This document shows, piece after piece, positions 11,030 to 19,961 of a stretch of 64,000 nucleotides of DNA (within the stretch, counting starts at the first letter, position 1; each line of letters opens with the position of its first letter). Source of the stretch: Pantoea agglomerans (GTDB lineage: Bacteria > Pseudomonadota > Gammaproteobacteria > Enterobacterales > Enterobacteriaceae); NCBI RefSeq assembly GCF_021397715.1, contig NZ_CP090207.1, positions 868,001 to 932,000 of the forward strand, in the 5' to 3' direction. Under the pieces are notes generated by a model. That model searched no databases, had not been told where the DNA came from, and was given only the letters and a program-made list of their open reading frames with translations. The position numbers and the translations under genes were made by a program.

Positions 11030-11835
11030 GCCAGATCGGACTCAGCACCTACGCCTTTTTCTGGCGCATGTCAGAGCGGGTTCCGCAGCCGCTGACGCTG
11101 GGACAGATGCTGGAGCAGACCGCCGCACTCGATCTGTCGCTGTTCCAGATTTGCGATTATCCGGCAATTGAGAGCTGGTCGGATGCCGACCTGCAACGGT
11201 TGCGGCAGCAGGCAGATGCGCTGGGCATTACGCTGGAACTCGGCACTCGTGGACTGGAGACGGCCCATCTGCAACGCTATCTGCAGATGGCGCAACAGCT
11301 CGATGCGCATGTCGTGCGCTCGATGTTTTACACCGCCAGCCATCGCCCCTCACTGGAGCAGGCGGCGCAGCTGATCGCCGACGTGCTGCCGGACTATGCG
11401 GAGCAGCAGGTCCGGCTCTGTCTTGAGACCTACGAGCAGGTCAAAACGGCGGATCTGATGTCCGTGATTAACCGCTTTCCGTCGCCGTGGCTGGGTGTCT
11501 GTCTCGATCCGGCCAACTGCGTCGCCGGGCTGGAGTTACCTGAGCAGGTCATTGCGCAGACCGCGACGCGGGTCGGCAATCTGCATATCAAAGATTTCGC
11601 CTTTACCCGGCGTGATGGCTGGGTCGGCTTTACCTATGCCGGCTGCCCGATGGGTGAAGGCTTGCTCGATTATGACCAGATGATCGCCAGCGTGCGTCCG
11701 GCCGAACGCGGCATTAACCAGATTATTGAACACTGGCTGCCGTGGCAGGAAGACGCTGCCACCACCTGTCAGCGTGAAGCTGAGTGGACGGCGCGCAGCG
11801 TGGAATTTTTACGTAGTAAACAAAATCGGGAGTAA
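11026..11835 (+). CDS. oiaC: sugar phosphate isomerase/epimerase-like TIM barrel, probable 3-oxo-isoapionate decarboxylase
   Basis: A 269-aa AP-endonuclease-2-like TIM barrel. Probable metal ligands are the Glu in CLETYEQ, the Asp in CLDPANC, the His in NLHIKDF and the Glu in IIEHWLPW. In the D-apionate pathway OiaC, of this fold, decarboxylates 3-oxo-isoapionate to L-erythrulose, which LerK then phosphorylates. The ATG at 11026 overlaps the lerI stop (ATGA) and has GGAGGAG eight bases upstream; a GTG nine bases earlier is less likely. Role is assigned from fold plus gene context; a sugar epimerase is the alternative. Confidence 0.68.
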   Translation: MSQIGLSTYAFFWRMSERVPQPLTLGQMLEQTAALDLSLFQICDYPAIESWSDADLQRLRQQADALGITLELGTRGLETAHLQRYLQMAQQLDAHVVRSMFYTASHRPSLEQAAQLIADVLPDYAEQQVRLCLETYEQVKTADLMSVINRFPSPWLGVCLDPANCVAGLELPEQVIAQTATRVGNLHIKDFAFTRRDGWVGFTYAGCPMGEGLLDYDQMIASVRPAERGINQIIEHWLPWQEDAATTCQREAEWTARSVEFLRSKQNRE

Positions 11836-11840
11836 TAATA

Positions 11841-12695
11841 ATGAATCAACTGAAAACCCTTACTGTGATTGGCGCCGGCGGCAAGATGGGCATGCGCATT
11901 TCAGCCAACTTCCAGAAAAGTGATTACCAGGTCTTTTACTGTGAAAATTCACCCGCGGCGCAGCAGCAGGTTACTCAACAGGGCCGTGAACTGTCGGATG
12001 CCGCCTCGGTGGTGCCGTTAAGCGACGTGGTGATCCTGGCGGTGCCGGATATTGTGCTGGGTAAGGTCTCTGAAGCGGTGGTGCCGCAGATGAAGGCTGG
12101 CGCGGTGCTGTTAACGCTCGATCCGGCCGCCGCCTATGCCAATCTGATCTTCCAGCGTGACGATATTGAGTATGCGGTGGCGCATCCCTGTCATCCATCG
12201 GTATTCCTTGAGCGTTACACCAAAGAGGAGCACGCCGACGCCTTTGGCGGCATTGCCGCGATTCAGCACGTTGCCGCGGCTTATGAAGCGGGCAGCGAGG
12301 CGCAGCGCGCCGAACTTAGCAAGGTGATCAGCGTGATGTATGGCCCGGTGGAGCAGGTACACTGGGTGACGGTGACCCAACTGGCCTATCTTGAGCCGAC
12401 GCTGGTTGAGACCGTCGCCTGCATGGTGGGCGCCTTTATGAAAGAAGCGCTCGATGAAACGGTGAAGCACAGTGGCGTTCCGGAAGAGGCCGCAAAAGCA
12501 ATGCTCTACGGGCATATTCAGATTGCGCTGGCGGTAGCGTTCCGCGCCACTAATCCGTTCTCTGATGCCTGCATGATCGCCATGGAATATGGACGCGAGA
12601 AGATTGTGAAGCCTGACTGGAAGCAGATTTTCGATCAGAAAGAGCTGGATATCGTGATTGCCCGGATGCTGAAAATCGACGCCATTCATCGCTAA
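11841..12695 (+). CDS. apnO: PGDH_C-type NAD-dependent dehydrogenase, probable D-apionate oxidoisomerase
   Basis: A 284-aa dehydrogenase with a Rossmann nucleotide-binding start (VIGAGGKMG, residues 8-16) and a helical C-terminal domain of the phosphogluconate-dehydrogenase-like class (roughly residue 115 onward; AHPCHPSVF begins it). ApnO of the D-apionate pathway has this architecture and couples NAD oxidation with an acyl-group shift to give 3-oxo-isoapionate, the OiaC substrate. The ATG at 11841 has GGGAG eight bases upstream and follows oiaC by 5 bp. It would be the first enzyme of the pathway encoded by the last structural gene. Automated annotation may call it a semialdehyde dehydrogenase. 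Confidence 0.7.
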   Translation: MNQLKTLTVIGAGGKMGMRISANFQKSDYQVFYCENSPAAQQQVTQQGRELSDAASVVPLSDVVILAVPDIVLGKVSEAVVPQMKAGAVLLTLDPAAAYANLIFQRDDIEYAVAHPCHPSVFLERYTKEEHADAFGGIAAIQHVAAAYEAGSEAQRAELSKVISVMYGPVEQVHWVTVTQLAYLEPTLVETVACMVGAFMKEALDETVKHSGVPEEAAKAMLYGHIQIALAVAFRATNPFSDACMIAMEYGREKIVKPDWKQIFDQKELDIVIARMLKIDAIHR

Positions 12696-12709
12696 TCTGT
12701 GACACCACT

Positions 12710-12748
12710 ACCGGCTCGCCGCCTCAATGCCTGGCGAGGTGAGCCGGT
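12710..12748 (+). terminator. hairpin after apnO
   Basis: ACCGGCTC (12710-12717) pairs with GAGCCGGT (12741-12748), with some inner pairing. There is no T-run, so this could be a Rho-dependent end, an attenuator before the regulator gene or an mRNA-stabilising hairpin. Confidence 0.4.
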
Positions 12749-12817
12749 TCAATGGTATAAATTCCCTCCTGAAACGCCTGTGCTTAGTCAGGTAACTCAC
12801 TGCGAGACAGATAACGC

Positions 12818-13792
12818 ATGGAAAAACACACGCCTTCTCAGGACGCTGAACTGCTGACCGAAATCGCAGTCGCCTATTATCAGGACGAAATTACCCAGGA
12901 AGAGATTGCGCGTAAGTTTGGCATTTCACGCATCAAAGTCGGACGGCTGCTGAAGCGTGCCAGGGAAGAGGGCATTGTTGAAATCAACGTGCGTTACCAT
13001 CCGGTATTCAGTACCCGGCTTGAGCAGCAATTGCTTGACCGCTTTCCCCGCTTACAGCGTGCGCTGATCGCGCTCGATCTGCAGGACAATGATGAGCAGC
13101 GGCGTCAGGTGGCGGCGCTGGTCTCCTCCTGGCTGGAGCAATCGCTAAAAGAAAACTCGGTGGTGGCCGTCGGGCAAGGGCGCAACGTGGCGGCGGTGGC
13201 CGATCATCCGGGCCAGGTGCCGACGCGTAACTGTCACTTCATCAGCGGTATCGGCGGCACTCACCGTCCCGGTGATGCGATTAACGCTGACCACATCAGC
13301 CGTCGGCTGGCGAAGAAGTTTGGTGGCATCAGCGAAACGCTCTACGCTCCGGCCTATGTCGAAGATCGCTCGCTGAAAGCGGCGTTTATGCAGAACGGCA
13401 CCATTAAAGAGACGCTGGATCGGGCGCGCAAAGCTGACTTCGCGCTGGTCGGCATCGGCGATATGAATGAAAACAGCTACATGGTTAAGTTAGGCTGGTT
13501 TACGCCGCACGAAATCATCGACGCCAGCCTGAATCAGGGCGTCATCGGTGATATCGCGGGCTACGACTTTTTTAATTCGCAGGGGCAGCACGTTGATACC
13601 GTGATGAACGATCGGGTGATTGGTCTGAGCATTGATGAACTGCGCAAGATCCCGTGCGTGATTGCCATCGCCTCGGAGAACACCAAAGCGATGGCGATTC
13701 TGGGCGCGTTACGCACCGGCGCTATCGACATCATTGCCACCACGGCGCAGAACATCCGCACCCTGCTGAACATGACGCAGAAAGCGGAGTAG
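12818..13792 (+). CDS. SorC-family transcriptional regulator
   Basis: A 324-aa regulator with an N-terminal helix-turn-helix (about residues 25-50; DEITQEEIARKFGISRIKVG) and a large sugar-phosphate-binding domain of the SorC/DeoR type (about 60-315; VGQGRNV, GIGGTHRPGDAIN, VGIGDMN are its loops). It lies 122 bp downstream of apnO in the same direction and is convergent with ygfZ. Members of this family respond to phosphorylated intermediates, here plausibly an erythrulose phosphate. The repeated elements between derI and the carrier gene are its likely targets. The family call is firm, the effector is unknown. Confidence 0.87.
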   Translation: MEKHTPSQDAELLTEIAVAYYQDEITQEEIARKFGISRIKVGRLLKRAREEGIVEINVRYHPVFSTRLEQQLLDRFPRLQRALIALDLQDNDEQRRQVAALVSSWLEQSLKENSVVAVGQGRNVAAVADHPGQVPTRNCHFISGIGGTHRPGDAINADHISRRLAKKFGGISETLYAPAYVEDRSLKAAFMQNGTIKETLDRARKADFALVGIGDMNENSYMVKLGWFTPHEIIDASLNQGVIGDIAGYDFFNSQGQHVDTVMNDRVIGLSIDELRKIPCVIAIASENTKAMAILGALRTGAIDIIATTAQNIRTLLNMTQKAE

Positions 13793-13800
13793 CCGCCGCG

Positions 13801-13831
13801 CAGGCACGCAGCCTCTGCGGCGACGTGCCTG
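13801..13831. terminator. hairpin between convergent regulator and ygfZ
   Basis: CAGGCACG (13801-13808) pairs with CGTGCCTG (13824-13831) in the 44-bp gap between the two converging genes. There is no T-run on either strand. Confidence 0.5.
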
Positions 13832-13836
13832 AGCCG

Positions 13837-14823
13837 TTACTCTTCCTGCAGCGAGTAGGGCAGCGGCTGAATGGTCAGATGACCGCCTTCATCACCCTCA
13901 ACCCGCAGCACGCTCTCCGGCTCCAGATCGTTATTCATCACCACCTGTACCCAGCTGACACCGTCATCCAGCTGCACCGCCGTCAGCACGCTGCCGGTAC
14001 GTCGCCAGCGCTCACCCATCCGGAGTTCCAGCGCCGCATTGGCTGCCGGCAGATGGCTGGCCTGTCCCGCCAGCCAGTAGAGTGCGCGTTTGTTCGCGCC
14101 ACGGTATTTGGCCCGCGCCACCATCTCCTGACCGGTGTAGCAGCCTTTTTTAAAGCTGATGGCGTCCAGCGCCTGCAGGTTGGTAGCCTGGGGAATAAAC
14201 TGCACGCTGGTGGCGGGATCAATCACCGGAATGCCGGCTTCAATCTCCAGCGCCAGCCACTGCTGGCTGTCATTGAACTCGGCATCATCCGCCAGTTTCT
14301 GCTGCAGCGATTCCGCCTGGGCCAGCGAGGTCACGATCAGGAAACGCTCTGCCGGATGCGCAAACCACAGCAGCGTGGTTTCTCCCTGCTGCACCACCGG
14401 GGTTTCGCTGTCGGGCAACTGTTCAAACAGGTTGGCCAGCGCGGCGCGCGCCTGGAAACCGGCCACGCCCAGCAACACGGCCTCATCATCGGCCGCCAGC
14501 GTCACTTTCGAGAACACCGCATATTTCTTTAATTCGCTCAGCTGAGTGTCGCGCAGTTCACGACGCACCAGATAGGCATAACCTTCGCCGCGATGGAACA
14601 GGCGCAGGTTGCTCCACATCTTGCCTTTGGCATCACAGTGAGCGGCGGGCAGATGGTGAGCGGCATCCAGCGCGGCCACGTCCAGCGTCAGCTGACCCTG
14701 CAGGTAGGCGGTGCTGTCGGGGCCGAAGACGGAAACCAGCGCCCAGGCATCCAGTGACATCAGCGTTAACGGCAGACGGGACGAGGCAACAGGCTGGCGC
14801 GGCGGTAAAGTAAAGGTTGGCAT
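13837..14823 (-). CDS. ygfZ: tRNA-modifying / iron-sulfur cluster protein YgfZ
   Basis: Folate-binding GcvT-like protein of 328 aa that supports assembly or repair of certain [4Fe-4S] enzymes, including MiaB-dependent tRNA thiomethylation. The signature KGCYTGQE with its essential cysteine is present, as are [15 protein letters not shown] near the N-terminus and MNNDLEP near the C-terminus. The ATG at 14823 has AGGA seven bases upstream and gives the E. coli-like length; the longer open frame upstream is not conserved. It is divergent from sdhE, as in E. coli. Confidence 0.95.
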   Translation of the reverse strand: MPTFTLPPRQPVASSRLPLTLMSLDAWALVSVFGPDSTAYLQGQLTLDVAALDAAHHLPAAHCDAKGKMWSNLRLFHRGEGYAYLVRRELRDTQLSELKKYAVFSKVTLAADDEAVLLGVAGFQARAALANLFEQLPDSETPVVQQGETTLLWFAHPAERFLIVTSLAQAESLQQKLADDAEFNDSQQWLALEIEAGIPVIDPATSVQFIPQATNLQALDAISFKKGCYTGQEMVARAKYRGANKRALYWLAGQASHLPAANAALELRMGERWRRTGSVLTAVQLDDGVSWVQVVMNNDLEPESVLRVEGDEGGHLTIQPLPYSLQEE

Positions 14824-15049
14824 GGAGATATCCTGATTAAGAAGGTTCATCCGAAACAATATCCTCAATGTTAAAAGAGCCGACTGGCAATGCAACCTGT
14901 TTACTGAACACGGCGCACAAATCGCGTGATAACCCTGAAAAAAGGCGGCCTGATGTGCGGCAGATCGCACAGCAGGCTGCGCTTCGCCTGCAGTCTGCGA
15001 CAATCCAGGTTACACTAGCCGCCATGTGGTGAACTGTGGAAACTGACGC

Positions 15050-15316
15050 ATGGATATCAATGATAAATCACGGATTCAGTGGGCCTGCCGCCGCGGCATG
15101 CTGGAGCTGGATGTGGCTATTATGCCGTTCTTTAAATATGAATATGACAGCCTGAACGACACCGATAAGCAGGTGTTTATCGCGCTGCTCAGGAGCGACG
15201 ATCCCGACCTGTTTAACTGGCTGATGAACCACGGCGAGCCCAGCGATCCTGAGCTGAAGCGGATGGTTAACCTGATTCAGCAGCGCAACCGTGAACGCGG
15301 CCCGGTGGCAATGTAA
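15050..15316 (+). CDS. sdhE: FAD assembly factor SdhE
   Basis: A small (88 aa) cytoplasmic factor that promotes covalent flavinylation of SdhA and FrdA. The conserved RGxxE motif is present as RRGMLELD near residue 15, followed by the helical DPDLFNWL segment. It was formerly called YgfY/CptB. Its 3-prime end overlaps the proposed ygfX start by 26 bp, so the two are probably translationally coupled. Confidence 0.95.
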   Translation: MDINDKSRIQWACRRGMLELDVAIMPFFKYEYDSLNDTDKQVFIALLRSDDPDLFNWLMNHGEPSDPELKRMVNLIQQRNRERGPVAM

Positions 15317-15698
15317 TCTGCAGCCGTCCCGCCTGGCGCCTATCCTGCTGGGCGTGTGGCTGGTGGTGGCGCTCTCCGGCGTGCTGCTGCTGCCCGTCAG
15401 CGGAGGGTTGATTAAGCTGACGATAGCGGGATTAGTGCTGGCGGAAGGCGGGCGCCATCATCGACGGCTCCGTCAGCGGCGTGGTTCGCTTCAGCGCGAG
15501 AGTGCGCAAATCTGGTGCTGGCAGGGCGAACGCTGGCGGCCGACTCAGCCGCTGCGCTGGATGCCGTTTGGCGTGTTATGGGTGGCGAAAAGCGAGCGGG
15601 GCAGAACCCTGCGCTTATGGCTGATGCAGGACATGATGCCGCCGGGTGAATGGCGGGCGTTGCGCGCCCGCTGTTTCAGCGAGGCGCAGAGTGAATGA
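15291..15698 (+). CDS. ygfX: membrane protein YgfX (CptA)
   Basis: A 135-aa inner-membrane protein with two closely spaced N-terminal helices (about residues 15-50) and a basic cytoplasmic tail. In E. coli it partners with SdhE and has been described as the toxin CptA acting on MreB and FtsZ. There is no ATG near the conserved start; the GTG at 15291, inside sdhE, restores the 135-aa family length and aligns the RWQ residues with E. coli. Expression probably depends on sdhE translation. Sequence conservation is low, as is usual for this family. Confidence 0.85.
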   Translation: MNAARWQCNLQPSRLAPILLGVWLVVALSGVLLLPVSGGLIKLTIAGLVLAEGGRHHRRLRQRRGSLQRESAQIWCWQGERWRPTQPLRWMPFGVLWVAKSERGRTLRLWLMQDMMPPGEWRALRARCFSEAQSE

Positions 15699-15705
15699 GC
15701 GCTGA

Positions 15706-15730
15706 AGCGGCTTTACCCGCTAAAGCCGCT
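15706..15730. terminator. hairpin between convergent ygfX and fldB
   Basis: AGCGGCTTTA (15706-15715) pairs perfectly with TAAAGCCGCT (15721-15730) around CCCGC. It lies in the 55-bp gap between converging genes and could serve both; no T-run follows. Confidence 0.6.
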
Positions 15731-15753
15731 CACCGGATAGGGCCGTTTAGCGA

Positions 15754-16272
15754 TTACAGCAGTTCGGCGGTCTCGGTTAATATCTGCTCACACCACTGTT
15801 CGACGCGTTCGTCGGTGACCTCAAACTGGTTCACATCGTCGAGCGCCAGACCGACAAACTGCTGGCCGTCGGCAGTGAGCGGTTTCGGGCTGGTGAACTC
15901 ATATCCTGCCAGCGGCCAGTAACCGACAAAGCGCACGCCCATCGGCTGCAACAACTCATGCAGCATACCCAGCGCATCCAGGAACCATTCACCGTAGCCA
16001 ATCTGGTCGCCCATGCCGTACAGCGCCACAATCTTGTTGCGCAGATTCAGGGTCGACAGTTGTGACCAGATCGCCTCCCAGTCTTCCTGTAACTCGCCGA
16101 AATCCCAGGTCGGAATCCCCAGGATCAGCAGATCGTACTGCTCCATCAGGCGCGGATCGTCATCTTTCACGTTGTGCAGGGTGACGAGCTCTTCGCCAAT
16201 AAAATCGCGAATTTTCTCCGCTACGATTTCGGTGTAACAGGTACTGGAACCGTAAAAAAGACCGATTTTCAT
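15754..16272 (-). CDS. fldB: flavodoxin FldB
   Basis: A 172-aa FMN-binding electron carrier of the long-chain flavodoxin type. The phosphate loop GSSTCYTE is at residues 8-15, with the isoalloxazine-flanking segments PTWDFGE and [13 protein letters not shown]. The start at 16272 directly precedes the conserved MKIGLFYGS; the open frame extends upstream without conservation. It is divergent from xerD, as in E. coli, where fldB belongs to the SoxRS regulon; I did not identify a soxbox here. Confidence 0.95.
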   Translation of the reverse strand: MKIGLFYGSSTCYTEIVAEKIRDFIGEELVTLHNVKDDDPRLMEQYDLLILGIPTWDFGELQEDWEAIWSQLSTLNLRNKIVALYGMGDQIGYGEWFLDALGMLHELLQPMGVRFVGYWPLAGYEFTSPKPLTADGQQFVGLALDDVNQFEVTDERVEQWCEQILTETAELL

Positions 16273-16374
16273 GCAGATAACACTCTGTAAAGACTGACTT
16301 TGGCGCAATTGTACCAGAAGCGCCGCTGAATCAGGCATAATGAGCATGATTTTACAGCGAACGGCGGGGATAAC

Positions 16375-17268
16375 GTGCAAGACAGCGAACTGACTGAACA
16401 GTTTCTCGATGCGCTCTGGATTGAGCGGAATCTGGCGCAGAATACGCTCTCCTCTTATCGCCAGGATCTCCAGACGCTGACCAGCTGGCTGGCGCATCAT
16501 AATCTGACGCTGCTCAGCGTGATGCCGCTGGATCTGCAGCAGTTTCTGGCCGAGCGGCTGGAAGGTGGCTACAAGGCGACCAGTTCCGCCCGGCTGCTCA
16601 GCGCCATGCGCCGCCTGTTTCAATATCTTTACCGCGAGAAGCTCCGGCCTGACGATCCCAGCGCGCTGTTATCGGCACCGAAACTGCCGCAGCGACTGCC
16701 GAAGGATCTCAGCGAGGCGCAGGTGGAGCGGCTGCTGCAGGCACCGAACATCGACATCCCGCTTGAGCTGCGCGACAAAGCGATGCTGGAGTTACTCTAC
16801 GCCACCGGTTTGCGCGTTTCTGAGCTGGTGGGCCTGACGCTGAGTGATATCAGCCTGCGGCAGGGCGTGGTGCGGGTCATCGGTAAAGGCGATAAAGAGC
16901 GACTGGTGCCGTTAGGTGAAGAAGCGGTTTACTGGCTGGAGCACTATCTGGAGCATGGACGGCCGTGGTTACTCAACGGACAGACGCTGGATGTGATGTT
17001 TCCAAGCAATCGGGCGCAGCAGATGACGCGGCAGACCTTCTGGCACCGCATCAAGCATTACGCCACGCTGGCCGGTATCGACAGTGAAAAATTGTCGCCG
17101 CATGTGATGCGCCATGCGTTTGCTACCCATCTGCTGAACCACGGTGCCGATCTGCGTGTCGTACAGATGTTGCTGGGACACAGCGATCTCTCCACCACCC
17201 AAATTTATACGCATGTCGCCACCGAGCGCCTGCGTCAGTTGCATCAACAACATCATCCGCGGGCCTGA
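16375..17268 (+). CDS. xerD: site-specific tyrosine recombinase XerD
   Basis: With XerC it resolves chromosome dimers at dif under FtsK control. The 297-aa protein has the SAM-like core-binding domain (about residues 1-100) and catalytic domain with Arg in TGLRVSEL, Lys in GKGDKERL, His and Arg in [10 protein letters not shown], His in [10 protein letters not shown] and the nucleophile Tyr in QIYTH. The start is a GTG at 16375 with GGGG five bases upstream, which gives a length one residue shorter than in E. coli. It heads the xerD-dsbC-recJ run. Confidence 0.97.
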   Translation: MQDSELTEQFLDALWIERNLAQNTLSSYRQDLQTLTSWLAHHNLTLLSVMPLDLQQFLAERLEGGYKATSSARLLSAMRRLFQYLYREKLRPDDPSALLSAPKLPQRLPKDLSEAQVERLLQAPNIDIPLELRDKAMLELLYATGLRVSELVGLTLSDISLRQGVVRVIGKGDKERLVPLGEEAVYWLEHYLEHGRPWLLNGQTLDVMFPSNRAQQMTRQTFWHRIKHYATLAGIDSEKLSPHVMRHAFATHLLNHGADLRVVQMLLGHSDLSTTQIYTHVATERLRQLHQQHHPRA

Positions 17269-17289
17269 TCTGCGGAAATAAGGAAAGAG

Positions 17290-18003
17290 ATGAACAAGCA
17301 TTTTGCCATGCTGGCGCTGTTAGCCAGCGCCTTTTCCGGTCTGGCACAGGCCGATGACAGCGCCATTCAGCAATCATTAAAAAAGCTCGGCTTAAATCAG
17401 ACTGAGATTTCCCCGTCACCGCTGCCGGGCTTCAAAACCGTGCTGTCGGAGAGCGGCGTGCTCTACGTAACCGATGATGGCAAACATATGATTCAGGGAC
17501 CGCTGTATGACGTCAGCGGCGCACAGCCTGTCAACGTGACCAATCAGCTGCTCGACAAAAAAGTCGAGGCGCTGGTGCCGGAGATGATCGTCTACAAAGC
17601 ACCAAAAGAGCAGCATGTGGTGACGGTGTTTACCGACATTACCTGTGGCTACTGCCGCAAGCTGCATGAGCAGATGGCAGACTACAATGCGCTGGGGATC
17701 ACCGTACGCTATCTGGCGTTCCCGCGTGAAGGGCTGCATGGCCAGATTGAAACTGCGATGAAAGCGATCTGGTGCAGCGCCGATCGTAACAAAGCCTTTG
17801 ATGAGGCGATGAAGGGCGATGCGCCGAAGATGGCCGCGCCAGACAGCTGCAAAATCAATATTGAACAGCACTACAAGCTCGGAGTGCTGTTTGGCATTCA
17901 GGGCACGCCAGCCATCCTGACCGACAGCGGCATGATGATCCCGGGCTATCAGGGTCCGCAGGAGCTGAAGCAGGTACTGGATAATCAAAAGCGTGGTGGT
18001 TAA
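17290..18003 (+). CDS. dsbC: periplasmic thiol:disulfide isomerase DsbC
   Basis: A homodimeric isomerase that reshuffles wrong disulfides in the periplasm and is kept reduced by DsbD. The signal peptide covers about residues 1-21 (cut after LAQA), then the dimerisation domain and a thioredoxin fold with the active site C119-G-Y-C122; the second cysteine pair is in IWCSAD and DSCKIN. The cis-proline region is QGTPAI. It starts 21 bp after xerD and ends 3 bp before recJ, as in E. coli. Confidence 0.96.
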   Translation: MNKHFAMLALLASAFSGLAQADDSAIQQSLKKLGLNQTEISPSPLPGFKTVLSESGVLYVTDDGKHMIQGPLYDVSGAQPVNVTNQLLDKKVEALVPEMIVYKAPKEQHVVTVFTDITCGYCRKLHEQMADYNALGITVRYLAFPREGLHGQIETAMKAIWCSADRNKAFDEAMKGDAPKMAAPDSCKINIEQHYKLGVLFGIQGTPAILTDSGMMIPGYQGPQELKQVLDNQKRGG

Positions 18004-18006
18004 TCG

Positions 18007-19743
18007 GTGGTAAAAAACGAAGTGGAACTGCGTCGTCGTGAGGTGACGGTTGAGGATGCGCTGCCGGCGACCCTGCCGCCGTTGCTGAAACGTCTTTATC
18101 TGCAACGCGGAGTACGGGACGCGGCGGAGCTGGAGCGCGGCGCGAAAAACCTGCTGCCGTTCCAGGCGCTGAGCGGCATTGATAGCGCAGTGACGTTGCT
18201 GCATCAGGCGCTGCTCGATGGTCGCCGCATTATGGTGGTCGGCGATTTTGATGCCGATGGCGCGACCAGCACCGCGCTGACGGTGATGGCGCTGCGCAGC
18301 ATGGGCGGCAGCAATGTGCAGTATCTGGTGCCGAACCGCTTCGAAGATGGGTATGGGCTTAGCCCGGAAGTGGTTGAGCAGGCGCGCGCGCGCGGTGCGG
18401 CGATGATCCTGACGGTGGATAACGGGATTTCGTCCCATGCCGGGGTTGAATGCGCGCACCAGCACGGTATTCCGGTGCTGATCACCGATCACCACCTGCC
18501 GGGAGAAACCTTGCCGGCCGCCGAAGCGATCGTTAATCCCAACCTCGCCGACTGCAACTTCCCCTCGCGCGCACTGGCAGGCGTCGGCGTCGCGTTTTAT
18601 CTGATGCTGGCGCTGCGTGCGCATCTGCGCACCCTGGGCTGGTTCGGCGCAACCCGCAGCGAACCTAATCTGGCGGAGCTGCTGGATCTGGTGGCGCTGG
18701 GCACGGTGGCTGATGTGGTGCCGCTCGACGTCAATAACCGCATTCTGGTGTGGCAGGGACTGAGCCGGATTCGCGCCGGTAAATGCCGTCCCGGCATTCG
18801 TGCGCTGCTGGAGATCGCCAACCGCGATGCGCGCCAGCTGGCGGCCAGCGATCTGGGCTTTGCGCTTGGCCCACGGCTTAATGCCGCCGGGCGACTGGAT
18901 GACATGTCGGTCGGGGTGGCGTTACTGATGACTGACGATCTCAGCCAGGCGCGGATGTTAGCCAGCGAACTGGATGCGCTGAATCAGACGCGCAAAGAGA
19001 TCGAGCAGGGGATGCAGAGCGAAGCGCTGGCACTGTGTCAGGCGCTGGAGCGTGAGCAGAGCGACCTGCCGCTGGGGCTGGCGTTTTATCATCCGGAGTG
19101 GCATCAGGGCGTGGTCGGGATTCTGGCTTCACGCCTGAAAGAGCGCTTTCACCGTCCGGTCATCGCTTTTGCGCCCGCCGGTGACGGGACGCTGAAAGGG
19201 TCCGGCCGCTCGATTGCCGGTCTGCATCTGCGCGATGCGCTGGAACGGCTTGATACCCTCAATCCGGGCCTGATGCTGAAGTTTGGCGGTCATGCGATGG
19301 CGGCGGGCCTGTCGCTGGAAACGGAACGCTATGAGGAGTTCCGCCAGCGTTTTGCCGAACTGGTCGGCGAATGGCTGGATGGCGAATCCCTGCAGGGCAT
19401 TATCTGGTCCGATGGCGCGCTGCAGCCGCAGGAATTTTCCCTGCAGACCGCCGAGATGCTGCGTGAAGCAGGTCCCTGGGGCCAGGCGTTCCCGGAGCCC
19501 GCTTTCGATGGCAAATTTAAGCTATTGCAGCAGCGGCTGGTGGGTGAACGCCATCTGAAAGTGATGGTGGAGCCGCTGGGCGGCGGCCCGCTGATCGATG
19601 GCATCGCCTTTAATGTGGATACCACTCTCTGGCCCGACACCAGCGTGCGTCAGGTTGAACTGGCCTACAAGCTGGATATCAACGAATATCGCGGCAACCG
19701 CTCGGTGCAGCTGATCATCGATCATCTCTGGCCGGTTAACTGA
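18007..19743 (+). CDS. recJ: single-stranded-DNA exonuclease RecJ
   Basis: 5-prime to 3-prime ssDNA exonuclease in RecFOR recombination, mismatch and base-excision repair. At 578 aa it has the DHH-family motifs: DFDADGATS, DNGISSHAG, TDHHLPG and, further on, GTVADVVPLD; the C-terminal DHHA1 domain contains GSGRSI and FGGHAMAAG. The start is a GTG at 18007, 3 bp after the dsbC stop; no ATG lies near the conserved N-terminus. It is probably coupled to dsbC. Confidence 0.96.
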   Translation: MVKNEVELRRREVTVEDALPATLPPLLKRLYLQRGVRDAAELERGAKNLLPFQALSGIDSAVTLLHQALLDGRRIMVVGDFDADGATSTALTVMALRSMGGSNVQYLVPNRFEDGYGLSPEVVEQARARGAAMILTVDNGISSHAGVECAHQHGIPVLITDHHLPGETLPAAEAIVNPNLADCNFPSRALAGVGVAFYLMLALRAHLRTLGWFGATRSEPNLAELLDLVALGTVADVVPLDVNNRILVWQGLSRIRAGKCRPGIRALLEIANRDARQLAASDLGFALGPRLNAAGRLDDMSVGVALLMTDDLSQARMLASELDALNQTRKEIEQGMQSEALALCQALEREQSDLPLGLAFYHPEWHQGVVGILASRLKERFHRPVIAFAPAGDGTLKGSGRSIAGLHLRDALERLDTLNPGLMLKFGGHAMAAGLSLETERYEEFRQRFAELVGEWLDGESLQGIIWSDGALQPQEFSLQTAEMLREAGPWGQAFPEPAFDGKFKLLQQRLVGERHLKVMVEPLGGGPLIDGIAFNVDTTLWPDTSVRQVELAYKLDINEYRGNRSVQLIIDHLWPVN

Positions 19744-19755
19744 CCTTAACCGACA

Positions 19756-19788
19756 GTCGCGCCTCGTCTGCGGGTGAAGAGGCGCGAC
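19756..19788 (+). terminator. hairpin after recJ
   Basis: GTCGCGCCTC (19756-19765) pairs perfectly with GAGGCGCGAC (19779-19788). The 10-bp G+C-rich stem lacks a T-run, so it may end recJ transcription only partially. The remainder of the 218-bp gap before prfB shows no clear gene. Confidence 0.5.
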
Positions 19789-19961
19789 ACCTGCCCGGCA
19801 TCGTGTCGCCGTTCCTGCTTTCCCTCCACCGATGCACGGTACGCCATACCGTTAATCCCCGCCGCGCCGCCACCGCATCAGCGCTACAAACTGTCGTCAG
19901 TTTCGGGTAAACTTATCCGTTAATTTTCCTCTCCATCGAACGCAAAAAAGACGCTAAAGCC

